DNA from: Actinomycetes bacterium
GTDB lineage: Bacteria; Actinomycetota; Actinomycetes; Mycobacteriales; Mycobacteriaceae
Direction of reading: 5' to 3'
Assembly: GCA_023404955.1 (NCBI GenBank)
Contig: JAEXZY010000015.1
Location: forward strand, 1-32,982
DNA length: 32,982 nucleotides
The translations under genes were made by a program, and so were the position numbers. The notes below the pieces were generated by a model that was not told the origin of the DNA, did not search any database, and saw nothing but the letters and a program-made list of their open reading frames with translations. This document shows, one piece after another, positions 30,251 to 32,982 of this stretch; the first letter of the stretch is position 1; each line of letters opens with the position of its first letter.

Positions 30251-30748
30251 GTGAAGTTGAGCGATCTGGCGGGTCTGCCGCTGACCTACCCCGACGTGGG
30301 CGCCACCTCCGGAACCCCACCACCGGGATACCGCTTCCTGCGCAGAACATCGGTCATCGGCCGCGGCCGTGCACGATTCGAAGACGCAGCCGCAGCAGGC
30401 ATGCGTTTCGGCATGCTGCGCGGGGCGGGGTTGCGCGTCGAATCGACGACGCCGACAGCCCGAGAAGGCACCGACGTCCTCGGCCGACTCGGCCCGGTGT
30501 CCGCGCCGTGCCGGGTGGTCTACGTCATCGACGAACCGGACCGACGCGGCTTCGCCTACGGCACGCTGCCCGGTCACGCGGTCCGCGGCGAAGAACTGTT
30601 CCTGGTGCGCTACGACAGCGCGACAGACCAGGTGATCGCCGAGGTCGCCGCGTTCTCCCAGCCCGCGACGTGGTGGAGCAGGCTGGGAACTCCGGTGACT
30701 TCGCTCATGCAGAAAGTCATCGCCAACCGGTACCTCAGGGCGCTCTGA
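30251..30748 (+). CDS. DUF1990-family protein
   Basis: A 165-residue protein resembling the DUF1990 family. It starts VKLSDLAGLPLTYPDVGATSGTPPPGYRFLRRTSVIGRG. Later come VVYVIDEPDRRGFAYGTLPGHAVRGEELFLVRYD and a C-terminal segment with Trp residues and a QKVIANRYLRAL tail, all seen in that family. The function is not established; the fold has been compared with START-like proteins, which I cannot verify here. The GTG at 30251 is chosen because upstream in-frame sequence is antisense to the aldo/keto reductase. No Shine-Dalgarno sequence is evident. It is divergent from the reductase and followed by the GAF-ANTAR gene after 73 bp. Confidence 0.82.
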   Translation: MKLSDLAGLPLTYPDVGATSGTPPPGYRFLRRTSVIGRGRARFEDAAAAGMRFGMLRGAGLRVESTTPTAREGTDVLGRLGPVSAPCRVVYVIDEPDRRGFAYGTLPGHAVRGEELFLVRYDSATDQVIAEVAAFSQPATWWSRLGTPVTSLMQKVIANRYLRAL

Positions 30749-30814
30749 ACCGACCGCGACAGATCGTCACGGAACTGGCAGCGCCATGCCCAGGTGATTT
30801 CCCGTGGTCAGCGG

Positions 30815-30820
30815 TAGATT
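30815..30820 (+). promoter_or_regulatory. Candidate -10 (TAGATT) of the GAF-ANTAR gene
   Basis: TAGATT lies one base before the ATG at 30822. If used, transcription would start about 30827 and translation would begin at a downstream GTG (30852 or 30858, the latter preceded by GGACGG) rather than at that ATG. Confidence 0.35.
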
Positions 30821-30821
30821 G

Positions 30822-31577
30822 ATGTGCCGAATTGACGCGAGAGTTTGGACGGTGGCGGTGGAAGCTGAGACTGACGTGGATGCGACGCATCTGCGCGTGG
30901 CGGAAGTGGTGCGCGGTCTGCACAACAGATCGGATGCCGATGCCGACACCGTGGTCGCCGAACTGGCAGAACATGCGGCCGCTGAGATCCCCGGCGCGCA
31001 GTACGCCGGCATCACGCTGACCCGCAACGCCCGCCAGATCGAAACTCCGGCGGCGACGTCACACTGGCCGCTCCTGCTCGACAAGATCCAGCAGCGGTAC
31101 CAGGAGGGACCGTGCCTGACGGCGGCCTGGGACGAGCAGACCGTCCACGTGCCCGACCTCGAAACCGAGACGCGGTTCCCGAACTATCGGCGGGATGCAC
31201 TCGCCGAGACTCCGATCCGGTCGATCATGGCGTTCCAGCTCTTCATTGCCGGCGAAACCCTCGGAGCGCTGAACGTCTACTCCGAACAGCCGAACGTGTT
31301 CACCTCAGAGTCACGGACGATGGGGATGATCTTCGCTGCGCACTCCTCGGTGGCCTGGAACTCGGCCCGCCGGGAGGACCAATTCAAGCGTGCGCTGTCG
31401 AGCCGCGACATGATCGGCCAGGCCAAAGGCATGATCATGGAGCGCTACCGCGTGAACGCGGTGCAGGCCTTCGAGGTGCTGCGCAAGCTCTCCCAAGATT
31501 CCAACGTGCCATTGATCCAGGTCGCGACCGACCTGGTCGCCGGGGCACTCGCCGAAAACGAGGGAAAAGCCGGCTAG
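30822..31577 (+). CDS. GAF-ANTAR domain regulator (RNA-binding antiterminator)
   Basis: A protein of up to 251 residues with a GAF sensor domain (about 35-180; QEGPCLTAAWDEQTVHVPDLETETRFPNY and RSIMAFQLFIAGETLGALNVYS are typical). A C-terminal ANTAR domain follows (about 188-243; FKRALSSRDMIGQAKGMIMERYRVNAVQAFEVLRKLSQDSNVPLIQVA). ANTAR proteins bind paired hexaloop RNA hairpins and prevent transcription termination; GAF-ANTAR proteins are abundant in mycobacteria. The GAF ligand is unknown. Start choice is uncertain: ATG 30822 has no ribosome binding site, and GTG 30852 or 30858 fits better with the TAGATT element at 30815. The residues before about 20 carry no recognisable domain. It converges with the DoxX-like gene, 19 bp away. 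Confidence 0.88.
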   Translation: MCRIDARVWTVAVEAETDVDATHLRVAEVVRGLHNRSDADADTVVAELAEHAAAEIPGAQYAGITLTRNARQIETPAATSHWPLLLDKIQQRYQEGPCLTAAWDEQTVHVPDLETETRFPNYRRDALAETPIRSIMAFQLFIAGETLGALNVYSEQPNVFTSESRTMGMIFAAHSSVAWNSARREDQFKRALSSRDMIGQAKGMIMERYRVNAVQAFEVLRKLSQDSNVPLIQVATDLVAGALAENEGKAG

Positions 31578-31596
31578 GCGCACGACGGCTCCCGAC

Positions 31597-32049
31597 TCAT
31601 CCCCCAGCAGCCAGCTCGATCATGTAGGCGAGCGATGCCGCGGCGAGCAGCAGATAGAACGCTGGAAAGCCGAGGTTGTAGAACACTCTGGCCCGAACGT
31701 GAGCGACGACGGCGCCGACGAAGAACGCGACCAAGCCGGCGCCTGCGCCGACGCCCAACCATGGCGCGGTCGTCAACCCGACGATGAGCCCGGCGGCCCC
31801 CGCCAGCTTCAAGGAGGCCAGCCAGGGCAAGGCCCTGGCGGGGACGTGCACTTCCGCGGAGTTCTTCAGCACGAACCCAGCCCTCGCATAGTCGGCAACC
31901 GCGATCGCTGCGTTCGCGGCAACGGAAGCGATGGTGGCGACGAGCAGAGCGGTCGTCATGCGTGAGGCCTGTCCGTGACCTGGGGGCGATGTCGATTCCT
32001 CGGTACGCTCATCGGCGGATGTCTCCTCTTGGGTGGACGTGTCGGACAT
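31597..32049 (-). CDS. DoxX-like membrane protein
   Basis: A 150-residue protein with a hydrophilic acidic N-terminus (about 1-30, Ser/Thr/Glu-rich) and four membrane helices (about 33-52, 78-97, 99-117 and 127-146). The ARALPWLASLKLAGAAGLIVG segment and overall layout match the DoxX-like (DoxX_2) family, some members of which are thought to act in redox or thiol stress. The ATG at 32049 is preferred because it fits the candidate promoter at 32074-32100; an internal ATG at 31959 would give a 120-residue protein without the acidic head. It is divergent from the ECF sigma factor gene, and its promoter matches the ECF41-type target sequence, so it is probably the sigma factor's partner and target. 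Confidence 0.82.
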   Translation of the reverse strand: MSDTSTQEETSADERTEESTSPPGHGQASRMTTALLVATIASVAANAAIAVADYARAGFVLKNSAEVHVPARALPWLASLKLAGAAGLIVGLTTAPWLGVGAGAGLVAFFVGAVVAHVRARVFYNLGFPAFYLLLAAASLAYMIELAAGG

Positions 32050-32073
32050 GAGATCGGTCGTCTCTTCAGTCCT

Positions 32074-32100
32074 GACGTTCCTGGACCCGGAAAGGTGACA
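32074..32100 (-). promoter_or_regulatory. ECF41-type promoter for the DoxX-like gene
   Basis: On the minus strand TGTCACC (32100-32094), a 16-nt spacer, then CGTC (32077-32074). As I recall it, the published ECF41 target consensus is TGTCACA, about 16 nt, CGTC, so only one base differs. The start would fall near 32067, giving a leader of about 18 nt to the ATG at 32049. The -35 element coincides with the ribosome binding site (AAAGGTGA, 32091-32098) of the divergent sigma gene. Confidence 0.7.
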
Positions 32101-32103
32101 ACA

Positions 32104-32967
32104 GTGGTGTCGACGTCGGCCTTCGAAACGGCACGCCCGCATCTGACGGCAGTGGCTTTCCGCCTCCTCGGCTCGATCCACGATGCCGAAGATGCCGTGC
32201 AGAGCACCTGGATCAAAGCCTCCGCGACAGACGAGCGACAGGTGCGGGATCCGATCGCCTGGCTCACGACCCTCGTCAGCCGCGTGTGCATCGACATGCT
32301 CCGCGTTCGGACACGTCGCAGTGAAGAGCCCCTGCTCGCGGACACGCTTCCCGCCCATGTCGTGGCCGCGGACGAGGCCTATCTCCAGCGCGAGACCGTC
32401 TCCCGTGCCGTGATGGTGCTCCTCGGCAGGCTGACCGCGGATCAGCGGGTCGCCTACGTGTTGCACGACCTTTTCGGAGTGCCGTTCCGGGAGGTGGCGG
32501 AGAGCCTCGACACCAGTCCTGACAATGCGAAGCAACTCGCAAGCCGGGCACGGCGGAGAATCGAGGGAGCCGACTCGGTGCCGTCAGCCGTCACCGACGA
32601 TGCTGTCGTCGATGCATTCCTCGCCGCGGCCGCCGGCGGCGACATTGACAGGATGGTCTCGCTGATGAGCGACGACTGTGTGCGCGTTGTCGAGCCCGGC
32701 CTCGTCGCCCCTGGAACGCCCGTGCGCGTCGCGGGCGCTCGTGCGATCGCCGAGGAGACGAAGCTGTTCGCAGATCGAATCACAGCCAGTGCACCGATGC
32801 TCGTCGACGGTCGATCCGCTCGCGTCATCGCACCCGGCGGTCACCTGCTCGCCGTCATCGCCGTCACGGTCACAGATGGCCGAGTCACGCGGATCGAGAT
32901 CGGCCGACTAGCTGCCAATGCTCTGTGCGCCTTGCGTTTCCCCGCGGCAGGACCCGGGCCTGGCTGA
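32104..32967 (+). CDS. ECF sigma factor with C-terminal SnoaL-like domain (ECF41/SigJ-like)
   Basis: A 287-residue extracytoplasmic-function sigma factor. The sigma-2 region (about 7-72) contains FRLLGSIHDAEDAVQSTWIKA and WLTTLVSRVCIDMLR. The sigma-4 region (about 100-155) contains LTADQRVAYVLHDLFGVPFREVAESLDTSPDNAKQLASRARRRI, the LASRARRR ending typical of ECF41-like factors. A SnoaL/NTF2-like domain (about 165-280) replaces the usual anti-sigma factor and probably controls activity in cis. The WLPEP motif of the sigma-2/sigma-4 linker and the C-terminal NPDKL motif of classical ECF41 proteins are not visible, so the subgroup is uncertain. GTG 32104 is chosen because AAAGGTGA lies 5 nt upstream; GTG 32095 is inside that site. 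It is divergent from the DoxX-like gene. Confidence 0.88.
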   Translation: MVSTSAFETARPHLTAVAFRLLGSIHDAEDAVQSTWIKASATDERQVRDPIAWLTTLVSRVCIDMLRVRTRRSEEPLLADTLPAHVVAADEAYLQRETVSRAVMVLLGRLTADQRVAYVLHDLFGVPFREVAESLDTSPDNAKQLASRARRRIEGADSVPSAVTDDAVVDAFLAAAAGGDIDRMVSLMSDDCVRVVEPGLVAPGTPVRVAGARAIAEETKLFADRITASAPMLVDGRSARVIAPGGHLLAVIAVTVTDGRVTRIEIGRLAANALCALRFPAAGPGPG

Positions 32968-32982
32968 GCATCGGCTCAGCCA
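32961..32982 (+). terminator. Hairpin at the end of the sigma factor gene (window edge)
   Basis: TGGCTGAGC (32961-32969), loop ATCG, GCTCAGCCA (32974-32982): a perfect 9-bp stem with a tetraloop. The sigma factor stop codon (32965-32967) is inside the left arm. The window ends at the last base of the stem, so a T-tract cannot be checked. Confidence 0.55.

Noticed and set aside
1..32982. Mobile elements, CRISPR arrays, tRNA or rRNA genes
   Set aside because: I looked for transposase or integrase proteins, long direct repeats, regularly spaced repeats and tRNA-like cloverleaf sequence with CCA ends, and saw none.

Overview
This window looks like a chromosomal segment of a fast-growing, high-GC mycobacterium (Mycolicibacterium/Mycobacterium). 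The evidence is strong GC bias, many GTG starts, mycobacterial protein families (PimA, PatA, PgsA1, FadD9-type carboxylic acid reductase, threonyl-tRNA synthetase with the Ap4A-phosphorylase-type HIT protein), and a gene order that follows the M. tuberculosis secD-thrS region. No tRNA, rRNA, IS element, prophage or CRISPR array was seen, and no gene-free stretch exceeds 300 bases.

Layout. (1) 1-955, minus strand: 5' part of secD and yajC (protein export). (2) 1239-6308, plus: gabT and a complete three-domain carboxylic acid reductase (adenylation, carrier, reductase). (3) 6310-10075, minus: a membrane protein of unknown function, the tightly overlapping ruvC-ruvA-ruvB-DUF1304 operon behind an SOS (LexA) box, and a small membrane protein. 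(4) 10096-11651: a TetR regulator divergent from an alpha/beta-hydrolase-fold gene, with two overlapping TAGAR-N6-TTCTA operators between them. (5) 11589-14018, minus: formamidase fmdA, zinc-ribbon fmdB, and yebC. (6) 14081-19416: a second TetR regulator divergent from an S15/CocE-type hydrolase, then an acyl-CoA dehydrogenase and an NCS1-type permease with an unusual Cys/His-rich C-terminal tail. This block lies between yebC and pdxT, which are neighbours in M. tuberculosis as I recall that genome, so it looks like accessory content. (7) 19424-21772, minus: pdxS-tesB2-pdxT (pyridoxal 5'-phosphate synthase with an acyl-CoA thioesterase gene in the middle). (8) 21838-28191, minus: thrS, HIT hydrolase, pgsA1, patA, pimA and a Nudix protein, each touching or overlapping the next by 1-4 bases. 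This is a phosphatidylinositol/PIM biosynthesis operon. (9) 28280-30748: PGPGW membrane protein, hotdog thioesterase, aldo/keto reductase and a DUF1990 protein. (10) 30822-32967: a GAF-ANTAR RNA-binding regulator, a DoxX-like membrane protein, and a divergent ECF sigma factor with a SnoaL-like C-terminal domain.

The most interesting content is regulatory. There are three clear palindromes: 14712-14735 (perfect 9+9), 16472-16487 (perfect 16 bp) and the double site at 10722-10752. A fourth signal is a near-perfect ECF41-type promoter (TGTCACC, 16-nt spacer, CGTC), which starts in the sigma gene's own ribosome-binding region and points at the DoxX-like gene. Several genes also look leaderless, with a TANNNT hexamer 6-7 nt before the start codon.

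Family assignments come from reading translated sequence, without database searches. Comparisons with M. tuberculosis gene order are from memory.
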